Assembly (NCBI RefSeq): GCF_026241895.1
Contig: NZ_JAPJIV010000020.1
Location: forward strand, 62,001-126,000
Origin: Pseudomonas sp. RIT-562
Lineage (GTDB): Bacteria > Pseudomonadota > Gammaproteobacteria > Pseudomonadales > Pseudomonadaceae
DNA length: 64,000 nt
Reading direction: 5' to 3'
Part shown: positions 40,901 to 48,713 of the stretch, piece after piece
Layout of the letters: each line of letters opens with the position of its first letter
Position numbering within the stretch: position 1 is the stretch's first letter
Notes under the pieces: generated by a model
The model's input: only the letters and a program-made list of their open reading frames with translations
What the model was told of the DNA's origin: nothing
The model's database searches: none
Program-made: the position numbers and the translations under genes

Positions 40901-42718
40901 CGCTCCCTTTTAGTCAACAGGACCAATATTGGATCACCGGCCTGGGTTAACTCATCCGGGCTGGGCACGCCCATACGGATGCCCACACCCGTGCTTAATG
41001 AAGACTTGAAAGTCCCTGAAACAGAAGACCTGATGGCCCGGACAGACCTTCTTCAGCATTTGAACGAACATCTGGAGTATTACCACAAGGCAATCTGGTC
41101 GCTGATGGACAGCGAGCGCAGATTCAGCCTGCTCGACGGTTACATCGCACCTAATGCTGGCGGGCGTAGTGTCGCATCAGTAGTCGACAACCGCCTGGTC
41201 GCTATTGTGGGTAATAGCTTGGTCATGCCGCTCTCCCCCGGGCTGCGACTTGATTATTTCAATGATGTCGCCGGAAAGCTCGACATGGAGATTGATCCAA
41301 ACAGCAGCAGTGATGAACTCCTTTTACAACTGTACAAACCGAGCATCCCCAATCCGAGCATGCGCATTGCAGTACCGACGCGTGGCGTATTCGCCGAGTC
41401 AGTGATGGGCAGTTGCAACAGCTGCGAAGCGATCGATGACGCTCGTAACTGGCGTTATTGGGAGCATCCGCTGCCAGACGAGCCAACTCAAATCGACCCT
41501 CTCTCGACCACTTCGCGCGCACAGGCGCCGACCAATATGACGCCGAACATGGCGCCGCCAGTGGTCGTTCAGGAGCGCACGAATGTTGGCGACGCCCCCT
41601 CGCCATTTGACCTTGCCAAAGCCATCGTCGCGATTGCCTCCGGTAGTCCATTCCCCGACGCACGAGGACTGCAGGGCACACAGCAGAATGCCCGCGAGGC
41701 ACTATCCCAAAGCTATGCCACCACCACAAAATTTGGAGAAATGGCCACTAGTCTTAATATGAAACAACAAGAGATTGCTGGCGACATCGTCAAGGCCGTA
41801 GTGAGTTATTACACCGGCGTTCCAATCCCTCCCGGTTCAAGCGGTTCATCGAGCTCGGGAAACAAAGTCAAAGAATCGATCAATCGAGATGCCGCATCGG
41901 GAAATATTTCCAGCGACGATGCGAAGTCAGCCATCGGTAAAGTGAATGACGCGATGATCGCGAGCCTGACAGGAGACAAGCCAATGTCACCGTTGGACAA
42001 ACCTGAGATCACCTCCGCTATCGGCGCAGCAGCGGAACGCGGAGCTCCGTTCAGTGTGTCCAAGGGTGACACCAAGGTCGACGTCGGTGAGCGCTCAAGC
42101 CAGGTTCCGTCGGCAGGACAATCGCGTTGGCCATGGCCGTTTCGTCTCTTGCAACCATCGGTGGCCGAAGCAAGGCCACAGAGCCCTGGTCCGCGGACCG
42201 CAGAACCCGATGTGTTCGAGAGGATGTGGCAGTCGCTAGGCATCGCCCGAACCGATGCCGATGTTTACTCAGACCAGAAATTTCTCAAACAGCAGCGAGC
42301 GGGCAAACCGCATATGAACATGTGCGCGACTCGGCTTTCGCTGGCGCTGCACGACGCCGGCGCAGGCATGCTGTTCGATGGCTGGAGTAAATACATCGTC
42401 CATGACCGCAATGGTCGCAAGTTGATTGCCTCGGCGGAAAACCTTATGGAATTGCTTGAAGATCGGTTGGGCAAACCCCTCGAGTTGAGTAAAAGTGAAG
42501 CTCGCAACTACCTCCAAAGCCCTCGCATAGCACACACGCGGGGAATCATCGCCTTCAAGAATTACTGGCGACGAGGTCCAAATGATGCACTGACCGGAGA
42601 CCATATAACCCTATGGAACGGTGACGCCACTGCTCAAGACGGCTCCAACGTCGCGCAAATATGCTTCTGGCCTATTTCATTACTGACCAGCTTTGTCGAC
42701 CGAAACCGGCGAACATAA
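37934..42718 (+). CDS. Giant multidomain protein with C-terminal Tae4-like peptidoglycan amidase
   Basis: This 1594-residue protein has no signal peptide. Parts: a helical N-terminus (1-200); a Pro/Gly-rich linker (~195-235); a region with Cys pairs C382/C383, C396/C397 and C493/C495; a conserved-looking core at ~563-618 (Gly-Tyr-Ser-Leu-Gly-Asp-Leu-Arg-Tyr-Ser-Leu-Pro-Leu-Ala-Pro); and a Gly/Ser-rich run (~656-695). A long helical/beta body follows, then a Ser-rich hinge (~1296-1310). The last ~170 residues resemble Tae4, the T6SS dd/dl-amidase that cuts D-Glu-mDAP bonds: C1464 in Asn-Met-Cys-Ala-Thr-Arg-Leu-Ser, Leu-Glu-Asp-Arg-Leu-Gly-Lys-Pro, and H1557 in Gly-Asp-His-Ile-Thr-Leu-Trp-Asn-Gly. 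The body is unrecognised; this may be a polymorphic toxin with an unknown delivery module. Confidence 0.85.
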   Translation: MNGRKKISGTLRFEDSSADSVDIAAQFEKIFDILHDRFKAPMNHSSAAPGSPNLSKEDHALPFPVVLTFQERPGEPLSIEVMRLFGDVFDEVLALAKKLPGSLGTGAALLDSLRSFIEKNLKDGASSLANNAVRLKSGLRALSERTNSDIRTLATNQRGALLLENELGLKKDELWRLMEMLGFTDPTAEVDGQSGNKKTMPPTGQEPGGGAASADKPVTPPEDPALPNPVESVIPFETTQLLGWLTKETVTSTDTHSSATDNYIRYGFILGGVVRFPDDGTDYGAWARFDVIGPDGAQLLTHYIEHNEFEGWLAAEEKTGVEVVIEPTQELRAAFLRESRPKAVEARETVKGRLWFSDGQPFGVRTLAIFSPPGFSHLADECCPPKEFQIHTDDGCCDDEDDIPPVLLAPQALAVARTDESGYFEFDYPKHTTISTQHALLRVSGLLLPLGLKLQGEAQAGPYRFPEPILLEVDSQLRNGNLDEITSKLTTDCGCNDLGFGDRDRAVDEFNFDIVVRTTDPMVTRSYLEIAPGSADSIAPSNPIDGLFRVPLTRRDPIVWDKTPLITQAATISHGRVLTVKQVWRADGYSLGDLRYSLPLAPLQKKNIAVLDWGRDDNLSLDSSQENIDSLSNMASRERGISEIVNTAMNETLRGRSDSGGGGGSSGFGFSIGGLSLGSSGGSSSAWSSSSQDSTKSLAASFVNQLRDKTIQSANAYRSQRVTTVQQVSQLENVRAVTETVANRNACHAITVQYFEVLRHFRVDYELAAVRECLYIPMPIEPFDAPKALRWRSTLERFLPSRRLLDALDACQRLAMPTYPGPSKSYADENLLGTDGEMALTLVFAYPKGDINALDWRGFFELPINAPDELEQLFIALKAKTEAERLSYYTGQIVPVLAGKMISFLSFSIEHKTPAQPVPVNAQINFKRLIVSGYRADMPLRIVLTEDADIRAFKRNEVDAVWVGLSVALPSYVRIELADLLIYVTTKFRRSLLVNRTNIGSPAWVNSSGLGTPIRMPTPVLNEDLKVPETEDLMARTDLLQHLNEHLEYYHKAIWSLMDSERRFSLLDGYIAPNAGGRSVASVVDNRLVAIVGNSLVMPLSPGLRLDYFNDVAGKLDMEIDPNSSSDELLLQLYKPSIPNPSMRIAVPTRGVFAESVMGSCNSCEAIDDARNWRYWEHPLPDEPTQIDPLSTTSRAQAPTNMTPNMAPPVVVQERTNVGDAPSPFDLAKAIVAIASGSPFPDARGLQGTQQNAREALSQSYATTTKFGEMATSLNMKQQEIAGDIVKAVVSYYTGVPIPPGSSGSSSSGNKVKESINRDAASGNISSDDAKSAIGKVNDAMIASLTGDKPMSPLDKPEITSAIGAAAERGAPFSVSKGDTKVDVGERSSQVPSAGQSRWPWPFRLLQPSVAEARPQSPGPRTAEPDVFERMWQSLGIARTDADVYSDQKFLKQQRAGKPHMNMCATRLSLALHDAGAGMLFDGWSKYIVHDRNGRKLIASAENLMELLEDRLGKPLELSKSEARNYLQSPRIAHTRGIIAFKNYWRRGPNDALTGDHITLWNGDATAQDGSNVAQICFWPISLLTSFVDRNRRT

Positions 42719-42736
42719 GCGCTAGCCACGCTTGCG

Positions 42737-43453
42737 TCATTTAGCATCGGAGGCGATTGCCGAACCCAGTACAGTCGAACCGCCCATGACGATTGCAGCA
42801 AATTCTGCACCGGCAATCGTACCTATTCCAGGGAGAGCGACTGTTCCACCGGCAATGGCGACTGCGGAAGCTCCCATGTCGACCACGACGACTGCAGCGC
42901 CACCTAACTGCCAATACCACCCACGCTTAGTCTGGGAGGCGGTGGCGTCGGCCAGTGCAGCATCTTCGATGCCTTGCAGGTCTTTCGACCTGGCGCAAAA
43001 TTCTTTGCGCAAAGTGCCAAATTGCTCCTTGATCGCGCCGGGATCAACAGGCGTCGCGACCGCATGCTGGTACTTTTTAATAAGTTGAATCAGATCCGCG
43101 ACCACTTCTTTGTCGAGACCTGCCTTTAGCAGCTCTTTTTCCTCAACAGGCACAAATGACATCAGAAACAGATCGTAGTTACGGGCCAGTTCCTGAAGCT
43201 GTTTTCGGGCTTGGGGCGACGAGCGCGAAACCCGGACAAGACCCTCATCGAACTTTGGATCGTGTAGTAGCTGAGTGAAAATGTTGCAACCGATGGTGCT
43301 GACCTCAATCAAGTCAGTTCGACTGGGTGATGGAGACTTCCCCAGCACTGCGTTGATTCTGTTGATACCGTCAATAAAATAGGGGAAATCGTCCGAAGCC
43401 GACGATGTGCCTACCGAAAATATGAGCAGCAATAACGCAAAGAGTCTGTTCAT
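42737..43453 (-). CDS. Secreted/membrane protein, candidate immunity protein to the Tae4-like toxin
   Basis: This 238-residue protein has a signal peptide (1-~20, ending Ser-Ser-Ala-Ser), a helical periplasmic domain (~22-175) with two cysteines (C56, C153), and a hydrophobic Gly/Ala-rich C-terminus (~182-233) able to form one or two membrane helices. The known Tae4 inhibitors (Tai4) are also periplasmic and helical, but shorter and usually on the same strand as the toxin. This gene is convergent, ending 18 bases from the giant gene. The immunity role is inference from position and localisation. It could instead be an unrelated envelope protein. Confidence 0.72.
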   Translation of the reverse strand: MNRLFALLLLIFSVGTSSASDDFPYFIDGINRINAVLGKSPSPSRTDLIEVSTIGCNIFTQLLHDPKFDEGLVRVSRSSPQARKQLQELARNYDLFLMSFVPVEEKELLKAGLDKEVVADLIQLIKKYQHAVATPVDPGAIKEQFGTLRKEFCARSKDLQGIEDAALADATASQTKRGWYWQLGGAAVVVVDMGASAVAIAGGTVALPGIGTIAGAEFAAIVMGGSTVLGSAIASDAK

Positions 43454-43516
43454 GACATATCACCGTTTGAAATCAGATGGGCCTCAGACAACTCATTCCC
43501 CTCAGACTAACCAAGC

Positions 43517-44131
43517 CTACTTCGCGTCCCCACCCCGCGGCTTATAAAACCTGAACCTGCCGATATCCGCCGTCTTGATGTACTTGCTCGCCCAATCCGG
43601 CCGCACGGTCTTGTCATGGAAATACATCGCGCCCGCCGTGCGGTCATTGAGGGTTCGGTTCAACGCCTTGCGCGCGATCTCCTTGGCCACCGCATACTCG
43701 GCGTCTTCCTTGACCTGATCCGGGCGCCCGTCGCACCACCAGGAAAACTGGCAGTTGCGGCTTTCCGAGCCCTCCTTGACCACGGCACAAACCGTATCGG
43801 GGAAACCTTCGTGCCCCAGGCGATTCATCACCACGCTGGCGACGGCTTCCATTTCCCTGGTTTCACGCCCCTTGGCCTCCCAGTAGATGGAGCGCGCAAG
43901 ACAGGTAATGGCGTCATCCAGCGGCGCCGAGCCGGCGGGATCGACTGCCTGGACTTCCGAGGTGGTGATCGCTTCGGCCTTGGGCACCGGGACGTCGGCG
44001 CCTTTCTCCGCCGCTTTGTGCTCCAGGACCTCAGCCTTGTCCTCGGCTTTTTGCTGTTCAAGTTCAGTGGCCACTACCAGGCCGCCAATCAGGGATAGTG
44101 CCAGGCAGGTTGCAGTCCACATCAAGCGCAT
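43517..44131 (-). CDS. SleB-type cell wall hydrolase
   Basis: This 204-residue protein has an N-terminal hydrophobic signal/anchor (1-~20), an Ala/Glu/Lys-rich linker (~25-70) and a Hydrolase_2/SleB-like domain (~75-200). That domain has Ser-Ile-Tyr-Trp-Glu-Ala-Lys-Gly-Arg (catalytic Glu candidate), Glu-Ala-Val-Ala-Ser-Val-Val-Met-Asn-Arg, Gln-Phe-Ser-Trp-Trp-Cys-Asp-Gly and Phe-His-Asp-Lys. SleB homologues cleave peptidoglycan glycan strands. In Pseudomonas such proteins are ordinary housekeeping envelope enzymes, and GC content here returns to normal, so it is probably outside the toxin island. Confidence 0.9.
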   Translation of the reverse strand: MRLMWTATCLALSLIGGLVVATELEQQKAEDKAEVLEHKAAEKGADVPVPKAEAITTSEVQAVDPAGSAPLDDAITCLARSIYWEAKGRETREMEAVASVVMNRLGHEGFPDTVCAVVKEGSESRNCQFSWWCDGRPDQVKEDAEYAVAKEIARKALNRTLNDRTAGAMYFHDKTVRPDWASKYIKTADIGRFRFYKPRGGDAK

Positions 44132-44331
44132 GATCGACCCTTCTCAAGGAACCGGATGGGGCAGCGCATTATCGACGCTGTTACACGTCATATCGGCGGC
44201 CTGGCTTGATTGTAGTAGGCGCCATTCATTTCATCCGGCGGCCAATAAAACTGTTTCGATGCACAAAAAGGCATTGCGCAAGCAGGGGTAAAATCGCGCA
44301 TCATGGGCGCAATCTGCCCAAGGGGATTTCC

Positions 44332-45183
44332 ATGCGCTTCATTCCATCCGTTATGCGCCTCGCCGCCTTGTCGCTGGGCCTGTCATTCACTGCCCAGGCG
44401 CTGGCGGTCGATGAGAAACAACTGATCGATGCCATCAACCTCTACCGCAGCCAGCCCCAGCGTTGCGCCGACCAGCTACCGCAGGAACTGCCGCCACTGG
44501 CGGGTGATCCGCGCCTGGCACTGTCCGCCACCAACGTCCGGAACCTGCAGCAAGCCATGGCCAGTGCCGGCTACCCGATGGTCAATGTGCAGGCGATCAC
44601 CCTGTCCGGCCCGCGGGACGCGCAATCGGCCATGCAAGCCATTCGGGAAAGCTTCTGCCACGTGGTGCTCGACCCGCAATTCGTCGACATTGGCGTCAGT
44701 CGTGACGAGCGCGACTGGCGCATCGTGCTCGCGCGGCCGCTGATGGCCGCACGCCTGGGCGACTCGCAGGCCGAAGGGCAGAAAGTCCTGACCCTGCTCA
44801 ACAACGCCCGCAGCCAGGCTCGCCAATGCGGCACGCAATCCTTTGCCGCTGCCGCCCCACTGACCTGGAACGCGACACTGGCGAGCGCCGCCGAAACGCA
44901 TTCGCGTTCCATGGCCAACAACAACTTCTTCGACCACAAGGATCGCGATGGCCGCATGCCGGGTGACCGCGCGGAACTGGCGGGCTACGCTGGCCAGCGC
45001 GTCGGCGAAAACATCGCCGCAGGGCAAGACACCGTGGGCAAGGTCGTCGACGGCTGGGTCGCCAGCCCTGGCCACTGCGCCAACCTGATGAATCCCGAAT
45101 ACACGGAACTGGGGGCGGCCTACGCGACGGATCCGAAAAGCAATGCTGGCATCTATTGGACGGCAATGTTTGGCGCCCAGTAA
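44332..45183 (+). CDS. CAP-domain (SCP/PR-1-like) secreted protein
   Basis: This 283-residue exported protein has its start at 44332 after an AAGGGG site, giving a signal peptide ending Ala-Gln-Ala-Leu-Ala. The C-terminal half (~155-283) is a CAP domain: Leu-Leu-Asn-Asn-Ala-Arg, His-Ser-Arg-Ser-Met-Ala, Phe-Phe-Asp-His-Lys-Asp, Gly-Glu-Asn-Ile-Ala-Ala-Gly, and Trp-Val-Ala-Ser-Pro-Gly-His-Cys-Ala-Asn, including the two His of the family's metal cavity. The N-terminal half may be a degenerate second copy. Function of bacterial CAP proteins is largely unknown. The stop overlaps the ChrA start (TAATG). Confidence 0.9.
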   Translation: MRFIPSVMRLAALSLGLSFTAQALAVDEKQLIDAINLYRSQPQRCADQLPQELPPLAGDPRLALSATNVRNLQQAMASAGYPMVNVQAITLSGPRDAQSAMQAIRESFCHVVLDPQFVDIGVSRDERDWRIVLARPLMAARLGDSQAEGQKVLTLLNNARSQARQCGTQSFAAAAPLTWNATLASAAETHSRSMANNNFFDHKDRDGRMPGDRAELAGYAGQRVGENIAAGQDTVGKVVDGWVASPGHCANLMNPEYTELGAAYATDPKSNAGIYWTAMFGAQ

Positions 45184-46526
45184 TGACTCAAGGTGAACGG
45201 GCTCAGGCACAACCCCGCACGGTTTCCCTGCGGGAAGCCTTATGGTTCTGGCTGAAGCTGGGTTTTATCAGTTTTGGTGGCCCGGCCGGGCAGATCTCGA
45301 TCATGCACCAGGAGCTCGTGGAGCGCCGGCGCTGGATCTCCGAGCGCCGTTTCCTGCATGCCCTCAACTACTGCATGTTGCTCCCCGGCCCGGAGGCACA
45401 GCAGTTGGCGACTTATCTCGGTTGGCTGATGCATCGCACCTGGGGTGGCGTGATTGCCGGTGCGCTGTTCGTGCTGCCGTCGTTGTTCATCCTGATCGCA
45501 TTATCCTGGGTCTACATCGCCTTCGGCGAGGTGCCGGTGGTGGCCGGCGTATTCTACGGGATCAAGCCGGCGGTCACGGCCATCGTGCTGCAAGCCGCTC
45601 ACCGCATGGGTTCCCGGGTCTTGCAGAACAACTGGCTGTGGGGCATTGCCGGCGGGTCGTTTGCGGCCATCCTGTTGTTCAACGTGCCCTTTCCGTTGAT
45701 CGTGCTGGCGGCGGCCCTGATCGGTTACGGCGGCGGACGTCTTGCACCCGGCAAATTCACGCGCGGCGCAGCATTACCTGGCAGTAAATCCTTCGGTCCC
45801 GCGGTGATCGATGACGATACCCCACCGCCCGAGCATGCCCGATTCAGCAGCCTGAAATTGCTGCGCCTGGGAATTGTCGGGGCAATCCTCTGGCTGCTGC
45901 CGATGGCGGCGCTCACCCTGCTGTTCGGCTGGCACGGGGCGTTCACCCAGATGAGCTGGTTCTTCACCAAGGCCGCGCTGCTTACCTTTGGCGGCGCCTA
46001 TGCGGTGCTGCCTTATGTCTATCAGGGCGCCGTCAGCCATTATGGATGGCTGACACCGACCCAGATGATCGACGGCCTGGCGCTGGGCGAAACCACCCCC
46101 GGGCCGCTGATCATGGTGGTGGCGTTCGTCGGCTTCGTTGGTGCTTACGTGCAGCAGCTGTTTGGACCCGACCAGGCTTTCCTCGCCGGAGCGCTCGCCG
46201 CTGCTTTGGTCACCTGGTTCACCTTCCTGCCGTCGTTTCTGTTCATCCTCGCGGGCGGGCCGCTGGTGGAGTCGACTCACAACGAACTGAAATTCACTGC
46301 GCCGCTGACCGCCATCACCGCAGCCGTGGTCGGGGTAATTGTCAACCTGGCGCTGTTCTTCGGTTATCACGTGCTGTGGCCTGCCGGATTCAGTGGCGTG
46401 TTCGATTGGGTAGCGCTGCTGCTCGCGCTGATTGCCGCGATTGCGCTGCTGCATTTCAAGCGGGGTGTTATCGAAGTGCTGATTTCATGCGCAGTGGCGG
46501 GAGTGCTGGTGCATTGGCTGCGATGA
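45183..46526 (+). CDS. chrA: Chromate transporter, bidomain ChrA
   Basis: This chromate efflux protein of the CHR superfamily has 447 residues. Its start at 45183 overlaps the preceding stop codon. Two homologous halves are visible: the first opens with Leu-Lys-Leu-Gly-Phe-Ile-Ser-Phe-Gly-Gly-Pro-Ala-Gly-Gln-Ile and the second with Ala-Leu-Leu-Thr-Phe-Gly-Gly-Ala-Tyr-Ala-Val-Leu-Pro-Tyr (~260), each with about five or six membrane helices. Long-chain ChrA proteins expel chromate and confer resistance, but chromosomal copies without chrB or sulfate genes, like this one, may transport other oxyanions. Confidence 0.92.
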   Translation: MTQGERAQAQPRTVSLREALWFWLKLGFISFGGPAGQISIMHQELVERRRWISERRFLHALNYCMLLPGPEAQQLATYLGWLMHRTWGGVIAGALFVLPSLFILIALSWVYIAFGEVPVVAGVFYGIKPAVTAIVLQAAHRMGSRVLQNNWLWGIAGGSFAAILLFNVPFPLIVLAAALIGYGGGRLAPGKFTRGAALPGSKSFGPAVIDDDTPPPEHARFSSLKLLRLGIVGAILWLLPMAALTLLFGWHGAFTQMSWFFTKAALLTFGGAYAVLPYVYQGAVSHYGWLTPTQMIDGLALGETTPGPLIMVVAFVGFVGAYVQQLFGPDQAFLAGALAAALVTWFTFLPSFLFILAGGPLVESTHNELKFTAPLTAITAAVVGVIVNLALFFGYHVLWPAGFSGVFDWVALLLALIAAIALLHFKRGVIEVLISCAVAGVLVHWLR

Positions 46527-46622
46527 ATCGCATGCGGTCATGAGCAGATAGCAATCAATTGGTCATCGGCTTTTGCATTCTGGCAAACTCACGCCGCGCC
46601 CCCCCTTTCAGAGCAGCCAGCG

Positions 46623-47501
46623 ATGCTTTTCTCTCTTGTTTCCAACGGTACCCCCCTGACCCCGGATCGGCCTGATGCGACGATCCCCTGGTGGAGCTTC
46701 ACCAAGACCGTGCTGGCTGCTGCCGCCCTGTCCCTGGTGCGAGACGGCCTGGTCGCGCTGGATCAGCCACTGCCCGAGGGCACCTTCACCCTGCGCCAGC
46801 TGTTGCGCCACGAAGCTGGCCTGGCGGACTACAGCGAACTGGCCGACTACCATGGGGCGGTTGCCCGCGGCGACACTCCCTGGGCGGCGGAGGAAATGCT
46901 GCAGCGCCTTGATGCATCCCGCCTGCGCTATGCACCAGGAGATGGCTGGCGCTACTCGAATGTGGGTTATCTGTATGTGGCGCGGCTGATCGAGCGCGTG
47001 ACGCGCCAGGGCCTGGGCGAGGCGCTGGCGGAACGGGTGTTCGCACCGCTTGGCCTGACGCGGGTGCGCCTGGCGACCTGCAAGGCCGACTTGCAAGGAG
47101 TGAACATGGGCACAGCGAGCACCTATGACCCATGCTGGGTCTACCACGGCTTGCTGATCGGCCCGCTGGTGGAAGCGGCACTGTGCCTGGACCGTCTGTT
47201 CGCCGGCGACCTGCTGGCGCACTCCTTGCTTGAGCAAATGCAGACGGTGCGCGCGCTCGGCGGGCCGATCCCCGGACGGCCATGGGTCGCGCCCGCTTAT
47301 GGCCTGGGCCTGATGCACGGGCCGGTTGCAGGAGGACGTATCCTCAGCGGTCATACCGGCTGCGGCCCTGGCAGTGTGGTGGCGGTTTACCACAGTGTCT
47401 GCGCAGCCGAAATCACTACCTGCGCGGTGTTCTCCGATGGCGCCGATGAAGGCGCCGTGGAGGCCGAGGCGGTGCGCCTGTTGAGCGAGCACTGGGTGTA
47501 A
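46623..47501 (+). CDS. Serine hydrolase of the beta-lactamase/penicillin-binding fold
   Basis: This 292-residue class C beta-lactamase-like hydrolase has no clear signal peptide. The active-site S25-F-T-K28 (SxxK) lies close to the N-terminus, Y111-S-N113 is the YxN motif, and His-Thr-Gly-Cys-Gly (~245) takes the KTG position. Members of this group are usually esterases, peptidases or of unknown role rather than antibiotic-degrading enzymes. The protein is shorter at the N-terminus than AmpC (~390) and is probably cytoplasmic. A 294-codon antisense frame across it is a GC artefact. Confidence 0.88.
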   Translation: MLFSLVSNGTPLTPDRPDATIPWWSFTKTVLAAAALSLVRDGLVALDQPLPEGTFTLRQLLRHEAGLADYSELADYHGAVARGDTPWAAEEMLQRLDASRLRYAPGDGWRYSNVGYLYVARLIERVTRQGLGEALAERVFAPLGLTRVRLATCKADLQGVNMGTASTYDPCWVYHGLLIGPLVEAALCLDRLFAGDLLAHSLLEQMQTVRALGGPIPGRPWVAPAYGLGLMHGPVAGGRILSGHTGCGPGSVVAVYHSVCAAEITTCAVFSDGADEGAVEAEAVRLLSEHWV

Positions 47502-47606
47502 GATTCAACCATCCGGCACTTGCACATCACCCTCGTGAAAACGCGCTGACGCTGCGCCAGGTCGGTGCGTGCGCACAACGCGTCACTGGTACAGCGGAGA
47601 GTATTG

Positions 47607-48611
47607 ATGAAGGCGAACACACCGCCCGTGGACAGTCCAGCCAGTGCACAACGGTCGGTGAAAACCGTGGGCTTCCTGGTCATCCCCAACTTCACCACCA
47701 TCGGCTTCGCCTCCTCCGTGGAAACTCTGCGCATGGCCAATATGGCGGCGCGCCGGTCGATGTTTCGCACGGTGGTGATCGGCGCCACGCTGGACCCGGT
47801 CACCGCCAGCAATGGCATGCGCATCCTGCCCGATTACTCCATCGCCGACGCCCCCGAGCTGGATATTCTGTTCGTGGTCGGCTCCAACCCCATTGTCTCC
47901 AATCACAGCAGCCGCCCCCTGCTCAACTGGCTGCGCAAACTTGCCCACCAACAGGTGACGCTGGGGGGCATCTGCACCGGCAGCCACCTGCTGGCCCGGG
48001 CGGATTTGCTCAAGGGTTATCGCTGTACCATTCACTGGGAAGACATCGAGGCACTGAAAGAGCGGTTTCCCGGGATCATCATCTCCAACCAGCTGTTCGA
48101 GCTCGATCGCGACCGCTACACCTGCTCCGGCGGCGTGGCGTCGATGGACATGACCTTGCAACTGATCGCTCGCGAACCCGGTGGCCGCGACATTGCCGCC
48201 CATGCCGCCGAGTTGCTGTTGTGCGACCGGGTCCGCGGCGCCCAGGAGCAGCAGCGCGTGCCGTTGCGGCAGAAGCTGGGCACCTCGCAACCCAAGCTCA
48301 GCCAGATGGTGGCGATCATGGAGGCCAATCTTGAAGAGCCGGTGAGCCTGGAAGAACTGGCGCGCTTGAACGAAGTGTCGGTGCGCCAGCTCGAGCGCCT
48401 GTTTCACAAACACCTGCAGCGCACCCCCAGCCAGTATTACCTGGAACTGCGCCTGGCGCGGGCGCGGCAACTGCTGTTGCGCAGCGAGTCGCAGGTCCGC
48501 GACATCGCGCTCGCCTGCGGCTTTGTGTCCCCGGCACATTTCTCCAAATGCTATAGCCGGTTTTTTGGGGTATCACCGCTTGGTGAGCGCAAGCAGGTGG
48601 CCGTGCATTAA
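47607..48611 (+). CDS. GlxA-family AraC-type transcriptional regulator
   Basis: This 334-residue regulator starts at 47607 with GGAG in front. The N-terminal DJ-1/PfpI-like (class I glutamine amidotransferase-like) sensing domain spans ~20-190, with Gly-Gly-Ile-Cys-Thr-Gly-Ser-His at its nucleophile elbow (~C128). The C-terminal AraC helix-turn-helix pair spans ~230-330 and includes Arg-Asp-Ile-Ala-Leu-Ala-Cys-Gly-Phe-Val-Ser-Pro-Ala-His-Phe-Ser. The same architecture is found in Pseudomonas regulators of carnitine, betaine, sarcosine and arginine catabolism (CdhR, GbdR, SouR, ArgR). Next to the MHS transporter and creatinase, it is the likely activator of creatine use. Confidence 0.92.
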   Translation: MKANTPPVDSPASAQRSVKTVGFLVIPNFTTIGFASSVETLRMANMAARRSMFRTVVIGATLDPVTASNGMRILPDYSIADAPELDILFVVGSNPIVSNHSSRPLLNWLRKLAHQQVTLGGICTGSHLLARADLLKGYRCTIHWEDIEALKERFPGIIISNQLFELDRDRYTCSGGVASMDMTLQLIAREPGGRDIAAHAAELLLCDRVRGAQEQQRVPLRQKLGTSQPKLSQMVAIMEANLEEPVSLEELARLNEVSVRQLERLFHKHLQRTPSQYYLELRLARARQLLLRSESQVRDIALACGFVSPAHFSKCYSRFFGVSPLGERKQVAVH

Positions 48612-48631
48612 TGCAAGACTTGCCAGTGTTT

Positions 48632-48676
48632 TGTGGGAGCAAGGCTTGCCGGTGTCCTGTGGGAGCAAGGCTTGCC
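48632..48676. repeat. Two direct REP half-units
   Basis: TGTGGGAGCAAGGCTTGCC occurs at 48632-48650 and again exactly at 48658-48676, a period of 26. A partial third copy lies just before. They fill the convergent gap between the GlxA-type regulator and the transporter gene. Confidence 0.9.
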
Positions 48677-48713
48677 CGCGATGGGGTCCGGGCGAACCCC
48701 ACCGCACCCAGCA

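Noticed and set aside
43517..44131. Including the SleB-type hydrolase in the toxin locus
   Set aside because: Base composition returns to the chromosomal norm and the family is widespread in Pseudomonas as an ordinary envelope enzyme.
46608..47492. A 294-codon minus-strand frame opposite the serine hydrolase gene
   Set aside because: Gln/His/Arg-rich composition typical of antisense in GC-rich DNA, while the plus-strand frame has SxxK and YxN motifs.
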